This document shows, piece by piece, positions 50,008 through 58,255 of a stretch of DNA of 64,000 bases. The notes under the pieces are model-generated. The model did no database searches and had not been told where the DNA came from. It worked only from the letters and a program-made list of their open reading frames with translations. The stretch spans positions 62,001 through 126,000 of the forward strand of contig NZ_MSJP01000114.1 in the NCBI RefSeq assembly GCF_014596525.1, given 5' to 3'. The DNA comes from Streptomyces sp. CBMA291 (lineage in GTDB: Bacteria > Actinomycetota > Actinomycetes > Streptomycetales > Streptomycetaceae). Each line of letters opens with the position of its first letter. Position 1 is the first letter of the stretch. The position numbers and the translations under genes are program-made.

Positions 50008-51805
50008 GCTCCCCCTCGGCGACTGGGTCGACAGCGCCGTCGACTGGCTCCAGGCCCAGCTCTCCTGGCTGTTCGACGCCGTCAGCTCCGGCGTCACCGG
50101 GCTCTACGACGGCATCGACACCGTCCTGTCCGCCCCCCAGCCGCTGCTCTTCGCCGGCATCCTGGCCGTCGTCGCCTGGTGGCTGCGCGGTCTCGCCGCC
50201 GGTGTCCTCGCCTTCGCGGGCTTCGCGCTCGTCGACTCGGTCCAGCTCTGGGACGAGGCCATGGCGACGCTCTCCCTGGTGCTCGTCTCCACCCTGGTGA
50301 CCCTGGCCATCGCCGTACCGCTCGGCATCTGGGCGGCCCGCTCGAAGTCCGTCAGCGCCGTCCTGCGGCCCGTCCTCGACTTCATGCAGACCATGCCCGC
50401 GATGGTCTACCTCATCCCCGGCATCATCTTCTTCGGCGTCGGCGTCGTCCCCGGCATCATGGCCACCATCGTCTTCGCGCTGCCCCCGGGCGTACGCATG
50501 ACCGAGCTGGGCATCCGGCAGGTCGACGGCGAACTCGTCGAGGCGGCCGAAGCCTTCGGCACCACCCCGCGCGACACCCTGCTGCGCGTCCAGTTCCCGC
50601 TGGCCCTGCCGACGATCATGGCCGGAGTCAACCAGGTCATCATGCTGGGCCTCTCGATGGTCGTCATCGCGGGCATGGTCGGCGGCGGCGGACTCGGCGG
50701 CGCCGTCTACCGCGCCATCGGCAACGTCGACATCGGCCTCGGCTTCGAGGCGGGCATCTCCATCGTCGTCCTCGCCATGTACCTGGACCGGATGACCGGC
50801 GCGCTCGGCCGACAGGTCTCCCCGCTGGGCCGCCGCGCCGCCGCCAAGGCACGCGCCGCGCTCGGCGCCAAGCGCCCCGGGGCGAAGATCTGGGCCCACC
50901 GCCCGCAGCCCGTCACCGCCCTCGTCGGCGTCGTCGTCCTCGCCCTCGTCGCGGGCGGCACCGGCATCCTCGGCTCCGGCGGCGACTCCACCGCCTCGGG
51001 CCCGGACACCGGCCACGGCAAGAAGATCAGCATCGGCTACATCCCCTGGGACGAGGGCATCGCCTCCACGTACCTCTGGAAGGAACTCCTGGAGCGGCGC
51101 GGATACGAGGTCGACGCCCTCCAGCTGGAGGTGGGCGCCCTCTACACGGGCCTGGCCGGCGGCCAGCTCGACTTCCAGACCGACTCGTGGCTGCCCGTCA
51201 CCCACGCCCAGTACTGGGAGAAGTACCGGAACAAGCTGGAGGACCTCGGCTCCTGGTACGGCCCCACCTCCCTGGAACTCGCCGTCCCCTCGTACGTCGA
51301 GGGCGTCGACTCCCTCGCCGACCTGAAGGGCAAGGGAAAGCAGTTCAAGGGCCGGATCGTCGGCATCGAGCCCAGCGCCGGAATGATGGGCATCCTGAAG
51401 GACAAGGTGCTCAAGGAGTACGGCCTGGAGGGCGAGTACAAGGTCGTCGACGGCTCCACGCCCGGCATGCTCGCCGAGCTGAAGCGCTCCTACGAGCGCA
51501 AGGAACCGGTCGTCGTCACCCTCTGGTCGCCGCACTGGGCCTACTCCGCCCACGACCTGAAGAAGCTCACCGACCCCAAGGGCACCTGGGGCACCGGCGA
51601 CGGCGTCCACACCCTCGCCCGTAAGGGATTCACCCAGGACAACCCCGAGGTCGGCCGCTGGCTGAAGGACTTCTCGCTGACCGAGAAGCAGCTCACCGAC
51701 CTGGAAGCCGTCATCCAGGAGACCGGCAAGGGCAAGGAACAGCAGGCCGTCCGCACCTGGCTCGACGCCACCCCGGGCCTCGCCGAGAAGCTCACACCGC
51801 AGTAG
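50000..51805 (+). CDS. Glycine betaine ABC transporter, fused permease and substrate-binding protein
   Basis: A 601-residue fusion as in OpuABC. Residues 1-300 are the permease with several membrane segments and the EAA-type loop (AAEAFGTTPRDTLLRVQFPLALPTI). Another membrane segment (ALVGVVVLALVAGGTGILG) anchors an extracellular OpuAC-like domain (ISIGYIPWDEGIASTYLWKELL, LWSPHWAYSAHDLKKL) whose tryptophans should form the betaine cage. It imports compatible solutes for osmoprotection. The start GTG 50000 overlaps the ATPase gene. A strong terminator follows. Confidence 0.93.
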   Translation: MPRLPLGDWVDSAVDWLQAQLSWLFDAVSSGVTGLYDGIDTVLSAPQPLLFAGILAVVAWWLRGLAAGVLAFAGFALVDSVQLWDEAMATLSLVLVSTLVTLAIAVPLGIWAARSKSVSAVLRPVLDFMQTMPAMVYLIPGIIFFGVGVVPGIMATIVFALPPGVRMTELGIRQVDGELVEAAEAFGTTPRDTLLRVQFPLALPTIMAGVNQVIMLGLSMVVIAGMVGGGGLGGAVYRAIGNVDIGLGFEAGISIVVLAMYLDRMTGALGRQVSPLGRRAAAKARAALGAKRPGAKIWAHRPQPVTALVGVVVLALVAGGTGILGSGGDSTASGPDTGHGKKISIGYIPWDEGIASTYLWKELLERRGYEVDALQLEVGALYTGLAGGQLDFQTDSWLPVTHAQYWEKYRNKLEDLGSWYGPTSLELAVPSYVEGVDSLADLKGKGKQFKGRIVGIEPSAGMMGILKDKVLKEYGLEGEYKVVDGSTPGMLAELKRSYERKEPVVVTLWSPHWAYSAHDLKKLTDPKGTWGTGDGVHTLARKGFTQDNPEVGRWLKDFSLTEKQLTDLEAVIQETGKGKEQQAVRTWLDATPGLAEKLTPQ

Positions 51806-51846
51806 CCCCGGCACGGCCGCCCGGCCCACGACCGGGGAGCCGCTGT

Positions 51847-51894
51847 CCGAAAAGGGGTGGTCGCCGAACGCATTCGGCGGCCACCCCTTTTCGG
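51847..51894 (+). terminator. Terminator after the glycine betaine transporter
   Basis: CCGAAAAGGGGTGG and CCACCCCTTTTCGG are perfect complements; an inner TCGCCGA/TTCGGCGG pairing extends the stem. Confidence 0.85.
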
Positions 51895-51982
51895 CACGAC
51901 GCGAAACCCCGCCCCAAAGCTGCGTAAGGTTCAGGTAACCGCCCGGTACGGGTACGCGCGAGGAACGAGGGAGGGAGCCGAC

Positions 51983-52534
51983 ATGGACGAGAAGGAATCA
52001 CCACGCGTGGGCGCGGCCGTCAAGAGGCGACGCAGAGCGCTCCAGCTCACCCTGGCCGTCGTCGCCACCCGCAGCGGCCTGTCCGTGCCCTTCCTCAGCC
52101 AGGTCGAGAACGACCGCGCCCGGCCGAGCCGCCGCTCCCTCGAACTGGTCGCCGGCGCCCTGGAGACCACGGCCGGGGAACTCCTCGCCGCCGCCGAGGC
52201 CGCCAGGACCGTCGACGTCGTCCGGGCCGGGGAGCACTCCACCACGCTGCCGCCCGGCGTCCGCTCCCTCGTCCGGGGCCGGCACCAGCTGCACGCCCTG
52301 GAATTCACCGGCGAGCAGGACGCGGGACGCGAATTCCAGCACCGCAACGACGAGCTGCTGTACGTGGCCGACGGCGCCGTCGAGATCGAGGCCGAGGGCC
52401 GCGCCCACCGGCTGGGCCGAGGCGACACCCTCTACCTCTCCGGTGGCGTCCGCCACCGCTGGCGCGCCACCGAACCGGGCACCCGGCTGCTCGTCGTCGC
52501 GGTCGCCGAACACGTCGAGGCCGAGGAACGGTGA
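51983..52534 (+). CDS. XRE-family regulator with C-terminal cupin domain
   Basis: A 183-residue regulator. Residues 8-65 are the helix-turn-helix (VGAAVKRRRRALQLTLAVVA, SGLSVPFLSQVENDRARPS). Residues 100-180 are a small cupin (EFQHRNDELLYVADGAVEIE, GDTLYLSGGVRHRWRA). Such proteins often sense a small molecule in the barrel and control polyamine, amino-acid or transport genes. ATG 51983 is preceded by GAGGGAG. A 27-base repeat array begins directly after the stop. Confidence 0.9.
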   Translation: MDEKESPRVGAAVKRRRRALQLTLAVVATRSGLSVPFLSQVENDRARPSRRSLELVAGALETTAGELLAAAEAARTVDVVRAGEHSTTLPPGVRSLVRGRHQLHALEFTGEQDAGREFQHRNDELLYVADGAVEIEAEGRAHRLGRGDTLYLSGGVRHRWRATEPGTRLLVVAVAEHVEAEER

Positions 52535-52642
52535 CGGCGGCCGGGACCCGGTCCGTTTCGACGGTGGTGCGGACCCCGCCCGTGCAAGCGGTGGTGCGGA
52601 CCTCGCCCGTGCCGACGGCGGCCGGGACCGCGCCCGTGCCGG
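52535..52642 (+). repeat. Four tandem 27-base repeats between two genes
   Basis: Units start at 52535, 52562, 52589 and 52616; the middle two read CGGTGGTGCGGAC-CGCCCGTGC with few changes. The array begins right after the XRE stop codon. The period is a multiple of three and stays open in the frame of the next gene (a nine-residue DGGxDxxRA-type repeat), which suggests former coding sequence. Confidence 0.75.
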
Positions 52643-52667
52643 GCTTCGGCACCGGCACCGGAGCGCC

Positions 52668-53384
52668 ATGAGAGTCGTCTCCCTCGTCCCCTCGCTGACC
52701 GAAGCCGTCGCCGTCACCCTCCCCGGCGCCCTCGTCGGCGCCACCGACTGGTGCGCCCGGCCCGCCGGGCTCGACGTCGCACGCGTCGGCGGCACCAAGA
52801 ACCCCGACGTCCCCGCCGTCCTCGCGCTCCGCCCCGATCTCGTCCTCGCCAACGAGGAGGAGAACCGCGCCCCCGACCTCGACGCGCTGCGGGCCGCCGG
52901 GACCGACGTCCTCGTCACCGAGATCCGCACCCTCGACCAGGCCTTCGACGAACTCGCCCGGACCCTCGCCGCCTGCGGCGCGCCCCGTCGCCCCCGCTGG
53001 CTCGACGAGGCGGAGGCGGCCTGGGCGGCGGTCGTCCCGGCAGGGCCGTACACCGCCGTCGTCCCCGTCTGGCGCCGCCCCTGGATGGTCCTCGGCCGGG
53101 ACACCTTCGCCGGAGACCTGCTCGCCAGACTCGGGGTGCGCAACCTGTACGCCGACCACCCCGAGCGCTATCCGCGCCTCCCGCTCGACGAGCTGCGCGC
53201 CGCCGGACCCGACCTGGTCGTCCTGCCCGACGAGCCCTACCGCTTCACCCGCGACGACGGCCCCGAGGCCTTCCCCGGGACCCCCGCCGCACTCGTCGAC
53301 GGACGCCTGCTCACCTGGTACGGGCCTTCGCTCACCGAGGCTCCGCGCGGGCTGGCGCGGGCCCTGCGGGCAGCGCGCCGCTGA
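52668..53384 (+). CDS. Helical backbone metal receptor-like protein (BtuF-like, no signal peptide)
   Basis: A 238-residue protein of the periplasmic-binding class III (BtuF/FhuD-like) fold: RVVSLVPSLTEAVAV, VGATDWCARPAG, LALRPDLVLANEEENR, then LARLGVRNLYADHPERYPRL. Such domains bind vitamin B12 or metal chelates. There is no signal peptide or lipobox in the chosen frame, so it is either cytosolic or the start is uncertain. No transporter gene is adjacent. Its 3' end overlaps the opposite TDT gene by 53 bases. Confidence 0.82.
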   Translation: MRVVSLVPSLTEAVAVTLPGALVGATDWCARPAGLDVARVGGTKNPDVPAVLALRPDLVLANEEENRAPDLDALRAAGTDVLVTEIRTLDQAFDELARTLAACGAPRRPRWLDEAEAAWAAVVPAGPYTAVVPVWRRPWMVLGRDTFAGDLLARLGVRNLYADHPERYPRLPLDELRAAGPDLVVLPDEPYRFTRDDGPEAFPGTPAALVDGRLLTWYGPSLTEAPRGLARALRAARR

Positions 53385-54483
53385 CGAGCCCGCGCAGGGT
53401 GTGCGCCCCGGCCAGCAGCCAGGCGCCGACGAGCAGCGCGTACAGGCCGAAGGCCAGCCAGCGGAAGACGGCGAGACCGGTGTGCTGGGCGAGCCCCTCG
53501 GCGCCGGTCACACAGGTCCCGACGGGGAACGTGAACGCCCAGAAGGTCATCGCGAAGCCCATGCCCTGCCGCCGCGCCCGCAGCACCATCGCCCCGGCGA
53601 GCGCCAGCCACAGCAGCGCGAAGCCCATGACGGGGACCCCGTAGAGGACGGCGAAGGAGGCGAAACCCCGCGCGTACGAGGCGGGCAGCACGCCCGGGGC
53701 GACGTCGGCGAACTTGTTCGCGGCGGTCGTCGACTGCCCGAGCGGGCCGAGGACCAGGAAGAGCGTGGGGGTCAGCGCGAGCGGCAGCGGCCCGCCGGTC
53801 ACCAGACGGCCGAACACCAGCGGCAGCATGACCAGGGTCGCGAGCAGACTGACGCCGAACATCGCCCAGCACAGGATCAGCAGGGTCTCCTGGGCCTGCC
53901 CCGCGGGCAGGTGGGGCACGAGCAGCGGGCCGAGGGCGGCGGAGACCATGGGCGCGACGACCGGCAGCAGCCACACCGGCGACGCGCTCTCGATCCGGTG
54001 GTGCACCACCATGAGATACGGCACCGCCACCGCCGCCGCGAGCCCGACGAGCGTCCCGGCGCCGAACAGGACCCCGTCGAGCGCCACGGCCGCCGGAAGC
54101 CCGATCCAGTCGCGGCCCACCAGCATCGCGCCACCGCCGACCGCGAGCAGCGCCATCGAGAGACAGCCGTAGAACGGGGCCATCGCCGGGTCGAGGAGAT
54201 GCGCGCGGGCCTGGTCGCGATGGCGGATCCAGTGCACCGCACGGGCGGCGAGCAGGACGAGCAGCATCGCGAGGGAGAGCGCCCAGACCGCCGCGCAGAC
54301 CGTACGCGTGCCGGGACCGGCCCCGGGAAGCCCCACGCCCGCGGTGGCGACGATGGCCGTGCCCATCACGGCGGCGTACCAGTTCGGGCCGAGATGCCGG
54401 ACGGACCGGGCGGGGGAGCGGAGCGGACGGACGCCGTGCGCGGGGGCGGAGCGGGCGGTACGGGGAGGTGCGAGGCTTGCCAT
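53332..54483 (-). CDS. TDT-family transporter (tellurite-resistance/C4-dicarboxylate type)
   Basis: A 383-residue membrane protein with about ten transmembrane segments of the TDT family (TehA, Mae1 and sulfite-efflux relatives): HLGPNWYAAVMGTAIVATAGVG, FYGCLSMALLAVGGGAML, AFTFPVGTCVTGAEGLA. Substrates in the family are tellurite-related anions, malate or sulfite. The ATG at 54483 is where the family N-terminus begins; the frame is open much further upstream but that part overlaps the divergent LysR gene. It converges on and overlaps the metal receptor gene. Confidence 0.88.
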   Translation of the reverse strand: MASLAPPRTARSAPAHGVRPLRSPARSVRHLGPNWYAAVMGTAIVATAGVGLPGAGPGTRTVCAAVWALSLAMLLVLLAARAVHWIRHRDQARAHLLDPAMAPFYGCLSMALLAVGGGAMLVGRDWIGLPAAVALDGVLFGAGTLVGLAAAVAVPYLMVVHHRIESASPVWLLPVVAPMVSAALGPLLVPHLPAGQAQETLLILCWAMFGVSLLATLVMLPLVFGRLVTGGPLPLALTPTLFLVLGPLGQSTTAANKFADVAPGVLPASYARGFASFAVLYGVPVMGFALLWLALAGAMVLRARRQGMGFAMTFWAFTFPVGTCVTGAEGLAQHTGLAVFRWLAFGLYALLVGAWLLAGAHTLRGLVSGALPAGPAPARAEPR

Positions 54484-54530
54484 GTCTCCACTTTCTTTCC
54501 CCTCCACCGCCCCCACCAGGGATCTTGCGG

Positions 54531-54556
54531 CTATGACGCCATAAGCTGGCTTTATG
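54531..54556. promoter_or_regulatory. Candidate LysR operator between the TDT and LysR genes
   Basis: CTATG-ACGC-CATAA and CATAA-GCTGGCT-TTATG share a half-site, giving three related half-sites (TATG/CATA) in 26 bases next to the LysR start. The 70-base divergent gap is mostly this plus purine-rich leader. Confidence 0.45.
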
Positions 54557-55570
54557 AGCGGAGACGGGGAGACACGGAGCGAGGCCACCGACGACGACGG
54601 GACCCCGACGGGAGGACCACCGGGCGGCGGCCGTCGCGCGTACGGGGAAGGGGGTCGCCCGCAGCTGCACCACCGGGTTCCGGACCTCGGGGCGCTCGAA
54701 CTGCTCCTCGCCGTCGCCCGGCACGGCAGCCTCGGCGCCGCCGCCCGCGAGGTCGGCATCACCCAGCCCGCCGCCAGCAGCCGCGTCCGCTCGATGGAAC
54801 GACAGCTCGGCGTCGCCCTCCTCGACCGCTCGCCGCGCGGCTCGCGGCTCACCGACGCGGGCGCGCTCGTCACCGACTGGGCGCGGCGGATCGTCGAGGC
54901 GGCCGAGGCATTCGACGCGGGCGCCGAGGCCCTGCGCGGGCGGCGGGACTCCCGGCTGCGGGTGGCCGCCTCCATGACGATCGCCGAGTACCTGCTGCCC
55001 GGGTGGCTGATCGCGCTGCGCGCGGAGCGGCCGGGGACGGCGGTGTCGCTCCAGGCGGGGAACTCGGCGGTGGTCGCGGAACGGCTCCTCGGCAACGAGG
55101 CGGACATCGGCTTCGTGGAGGGGCTCGCGGTCCCCGAGGGCCTCGACGGCGTGGTCGTCGCCCACGACCGGCTCGCGGTCGTGGCCGCCCCCTCCCACCC
55201 CTGGGCCCGCAGGCGCGGCCCGCTGGCACCGGCGGAGCTGGCCTCGACCCCGCTGGTCCTGCGGGAACGCGGCTCGGGCACCCGGCAGGTCCTGGACGCG
55301 GCGCTCTCCGCCCACGGCGGTCTCGCACAGCCGCTTCTCGAACTGGCCTCCACCACGGCGGTGAAGGCCGCGGCGGTCAGCGGGGCCGGGCCCGCCGTCC
55401 TCAGCGAACTGGCGATCGCCGAGGAACTGGCCTCCCACCGGCTGGTCGCCCTCCCCGTCCAGGGGGTCCTGCTCCGCCGCGACCTCCGCGCGGTCTGGCC
55501 GACGGGCCACCGCCCCACGGGCCCGGCCCGAGACCTGCTCTCCCTGACCCGGGCCCGACCCGCGGGGTGA
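54554..55570 (+). CDS. LysR-family transcriptional regulator
   Basis: A 338-residue LysR-type regulator with a slightly longer N-terminus than usual (about 48 residues before the helix-turn-helix; GDGETRSEATDDDG). The DNA-binding part reads LGALELLLAVARHGSLGAAARE and GITQPAASSRVRSMERQLG. The effector domain follows (RLRVAASMTIAEYLLPGWLI, NEADIGFVEG). It is divergent from the TDT transporter gene, its probable target. Confidence 0.92.
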   Translation: MSGDGETRSEATDDDGTPTGGPPGGGRRAYGEGGRPQLHHRVPDLGALELLLAVARHGSLGAAAREVGITQPAASSRVRSMERQLGVALLDRSPRGSRLTDAGALVTDWARRIVEAAEAFDAGAEALRGRRDSRLRVAASMTIAEYLLPGWLIALRAERPGTAVSLQAGNSAVVAERLLGNEADIGFVEGLAVPEGLDGVVVAHDRLAVVAAPSHPWARRRGPLAPAELASTPLVLRERGSGTRQVLDAALSAHGGLAQPLLELASTTAVKAAAVSGAGPAVLSELAIAEELASHRLVALPVQGVLLRRDLRAVWPTGHRPTGPARDLLSLTRARPAG

Positions 55571-55573
55571 ATC

Positions 55574-55737
55574 CGGTACGTCGGGGAAGGCCGGGCCTTG
55601 GCATGCCGGGGAAACCGGGTCCCGGTACGTCGGGAAGGCCGGGTCCCGTACGAGTCGGAAGCCCGGTCCCGGTACGTCGTCAAGGCCGAGTCCCGTGCGC
55701 GCGGAAGGCCCGGTCCCGGTGCGGGTGAAGGCGTCGC
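55574..55737. repeat. About seven imperfect tandem repeats of 23-24 bases
   Basis: The unit is CGGTACGTCGGGAAGGCC followed by GGGTCC, with scattered changes. The array occupies nearly the whole gap between convergent LysR and hydrolase genes. Confidence 0.75.
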
Positions 55738-55745
55738 CCCGCGTC

Positions 55746-56426
55746 CTATCCCCCCGCCGCCGCCACCAGCCCCCGCATCACCCGCAGGTCCTCGCCCATC
55801 TCCGGGTGCCACTGGACGCCGAGGGCCCAGGCGGGGGCGGGCAGTTCCACCGCCTCCACCGTGCCGTCCTCCGCGTGGGCCGAGGGCGAGAGGCCCGCGC
55901 CCAGCCGGTCCACCGTCTGGTGGTGATAGGTCGGGACCTCGGAGAGTTCCGGGACCAGGGACGCGTACAGGCTTCCCGGCACCGGCTTCACCGGGTGCCG
56001 GCCGATCACCCCGACCGCCTCCACGTGCCCGTCCAGGTGCTGGACCAGCGTGCCGCCCAGGGCCACGTTGAGGAGCTGCATGCCCCGGCAGATCCCGAGC
56101 AGCGGGGTCCCCGAGGCCAGGGCCGCCCCGATCAGGGCCAGCTCCCAGGCGTCCCGCTCGCGGGCGGGCGGGCCCGTACGCGGATCGGGTGCGGCCCCGT
56201 ACCGTACGGGCTCCACGTCCGCCCCGCCCGCCACGACCAGACCGTCGAGCCGGGCCACGGTCGGGGCCGCCGCACCGGGCGCGTCCGGCGGCAGCATCAC
56301 CGCGAGTCCGCCGCTCTCCTGGACGAGCCGGGGGTAGCCGGCGGGCAACAGCGCGGCCCGCAGGTCCCACACCCCCCAACGGGCCTGGTCCAGATAGGTG
56401 GTCACTCCGATGAGCGGCTTGGACAC
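55746..56426 (-). CDS. Gamma-glutamyl-gamma-aminobutyrate hydrolase family protein (PuuD-like class I GATase)
   Basis: A 226-residue class I glutamine amidotransferase fold. The nucleophile is C113 (GICRGMQLLN); H207 and E209 (VQWHPE) complete the triad. Members hydrolyse gamma-glutamyl amides; PuuD releases GABA from gamma-glutamyl-GABA. Here the gene follows the ethanolamine permease by 65 bases on the same strand and is near glnA4, so the substrate is likely a gamma-glutamyl product of ethanolamine, perhaps gamma-glutamylglycine; this is an inference. Confidence 0.9.
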   Translation of the reverse strand: MSKPLIGVTTYLDQARWGVWDLRAALLPAGYPRLVQESGGLAVMLPPDAPGAAAPTVARLDGLVVAGGADVEPVRYGAAPDPRTGPPARERDAWELALIGAALASGTPLLGICRGMQLLNVALGGTLVQHLDGHVEAVGVIGRHPVKPVPGSLYASLVPELSEVPTYHHQTVDRLGAGLSPSAHAEDGTVEAVELPAPAWALGVQWHPEMGEDLRVMRGLVAAAGG

Positions 56427-56491
56427 GTGCTTCCTCCAGGGGTGCGGGGAGGCCGTCGGGCCGGCTCCGGCCGGGTCCGGCCCGGTCGGGT

Positions 56492-58066
56492 TCAGTTCCG
56501 GTCGAGTTCGGCCTCGGCCGCCGCGAGCGCCGCGAACTCCTCCTCGGGCGCCTTGGCCACCAGACGGTGCCGACTGTAGAACGCGAAGTAGGCGAGGGCG
56601 ATCACGTACACCCCGAGCGTCAGGAGCGCCGCCGCCCGGTCCACCAGGAAGGTCGCGACCAGGGCGGCGAGGGCGAGGACCAGGGCGGTGGCCGAGGTCG
56701 CCGTCCCGCCGGGCGTGCGGTACGGCCGGTGCAGTCCCGGCTCGCGGCGGCGCAGCACGATGTGGGAGAGCGCCATCAGGGCGTACGAGAGGGTGGCGCC
56801 GAAGACGGCGATGTTCAGCATCCGCGCCCCGTCACCGGTCCCGGCGGCCAGCGCGAAACCGATCGCGCCCGGCACGAGCAGCCCCAGGTACGGCGACTTG
56901 CGACGGTTGGTGAGGGAGAGGAAGCGGGGCAGGTAGCCCGCCCGGGAGAGCGCGAAGAGCTGCCGTGAACCGGCGTAGACCAGCGAGAAGAACGAGGCCA
57001 CCAGACCGGCCAGACCCGCGTAGTTCACGAACCGGCCGAGCGCGGTCGGCGGCCCGTCTCCCTGGAGCGCCACCACCAGCGGATCGCCCGCCTCGCTCAC
57101 CGCCGACGCGCCCCGCGCGCCCGTCGCGGCGAGAAAGGTCACCACGGCGAGCAGCACCAGCACGCCCAGGGCCGTCGCGAGCGCCCTCGGCAGGGACCGC
57201 ACCGGGTCCCGCGCCTCCTCGGCGGCGAGCGGCACGCCCTCGACGCCCAGGAAGAACCACATGCCGAAGGGGAACGCGGCCCAGATCCCGAGCAGCCCGA
57301 ACGGCAGCCAGGAACTTGCCCCGAACGCCCCGCCGTCGACCGGGATGTCGTCGAGACCGTCGAACCGGAAGCGGGCGAAGGCGCCGAACGCGAAGACGAC
57401 GAGCGCCACGACCGCGATCGCCGTCACGACCAGGCTGAAACGCAGCGCCTCGCCCACGCCCCACAGGTGGATGCCGAGGAACAGGGCGAAGCAGACCAGC
57501 AGGACCGGCCGGCCGGACTCCGCACCGAAGAGCCCGAGGGACTCGACGTAGTCGCCGATGAAGATCGAGATCGCGGCCGGGGCGAGGATGTACTCGATGA
57601 GGATCGCCGTCCCGGTGAGGAACCCGCCCCAGGTGCCGAGCGCCCGCCGGGCGAAGCCGTAACCGCCGCCCGCCGTGGGCAGGATGGCGGACAGCTCGGC
57701 GAGCGCGAAGACCAGACAGGCGTACATCACGCCCATCAGGGCGGCGGCGATGGCGAGCCCGCCGAAACCGCCCTTCGACAGGCCGATGTTCCAGCCGGAG
57801 AAGTCCCCGGAGACGACGTACGCGACCCCGAGCCCGGTGAGCAGCAGCCAGCCCGCGCTGCCGCGCCGCAGGGTCCGCCGGGCCAGGTAGTCGTCCGGGG
57901 CGGGCGGGCCCGCAGAGACGTTCCCGGGGGCGCTTCCTCCGGTCCTCCGGGCCGCGTTCCCGTCCGTACTCCCGTCCGCCTCCCTCGCCGTGTCCCCGTC
58001 CGTCTTCCTGCCCGTGTTCCCGGATGTCTTCCCGTCCGCGTTCCCGGAGGTGTCGTCGAGCGTCAT
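56492..58066 (-). CDS. eat: Ethanolamine permease (APC superfamily)
   Basis: A 524-residue amino-acid/polyamine/organocation permease. YVVSGDFSGWNIGLSKGGFGG and ELSAILPTAGGGYGFARRALG are close to the ethanolamine permease family, which imports ethanolamine with protons. There are about 12 membrane segments. The first 50 residues form an odd hydrophilic run of GNxDGxT-type repeats (ADGKTSGNTGRKTDGDTARE), unlike ordinary family members. ATG 58066 is preferred; another ATG lies eight codons upstream. The FadR-type gene lies upstream on the same strand and the PuuD-like gene downstream. Confidence 0.9.
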   Translation of the reverse strand: MTLDDTSGNADGKTSGNTGRKTDGDTAREADGSTDGNAARRTGGSAPGNVSAGPPAPDDYLARRTLRRGSAGWLLLTGLGVAYVVSGDFSGWNIGLSKGGFGGLAIAAALMGVMYACLVFALAELSAILPTAGGGYGFARRALGTWGGFLTGTAILIEYILAPAAISIFIGDYVESLGLFGAESGRPVLLVCFALFLGIHLWGVGEALRFSLVVTAIAVVALVVFAFGAFARFRFDGLDDIPVDGGAFGASSWLPFGLLGIWAAFPFGMWFFLGVEGVPLAAEEARDPVRSLPRALATALGVLVLLAVVTFLAATGARGASAVSEAGDPLVVALQGDGPPTALGRFVNYAGLAGLVASFFSLVYAGSRQLFALSRAGYLPRFLSLTNRRKSPYLGLLVPGAIGFALAAGTGDGARMLNIAVFGATLSYALMALSHIVLRRREPGLHRPYRTPGGTATSATALVLALAALVATFLVDRAAALLTLGVYVIALAYFAFYSRHRLVAKAPEEEFAALAAAEAELDRN

Positions 58067-58098
58067 GGCGGCGTCAGCTCCCCGTGGCAAAGGATCGG

Positions 58099-58114
58099 AC
58101 GCATACCTTTGCGT
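58099..58114. promoter_or_regulatory. Candidate FadR-type operator before the permease
   Basis: ACGCA-TACCTT-TGCGT is an inverted repeat containing CATACCTT, the same core seen at 59032-59039. It lies 33 bases before the permease start. Confidence 0.5.
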
Positions 58115-58255
58115 CGGCGAGCGGGGGAGCGCAACCCCCCTTCCGGACTTTCACCCCGCCCGCCAGGCCAAGCCGCGCGAGGCCGGGCGAGGCCGTGTCG
58201 GGTCGCGTCGCGTCGAGTCGCGTCAGGGCGGGTCGCGTCAGGCCGTCAGGCCGTG

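Noticed and set aside
53332..56379. Extension of the TDT transporter frame far upstream
   Set aside because: The upstream part overlaps the divergent LysR gene and has shadow-type composition; the transporter begins at ATG 54483.
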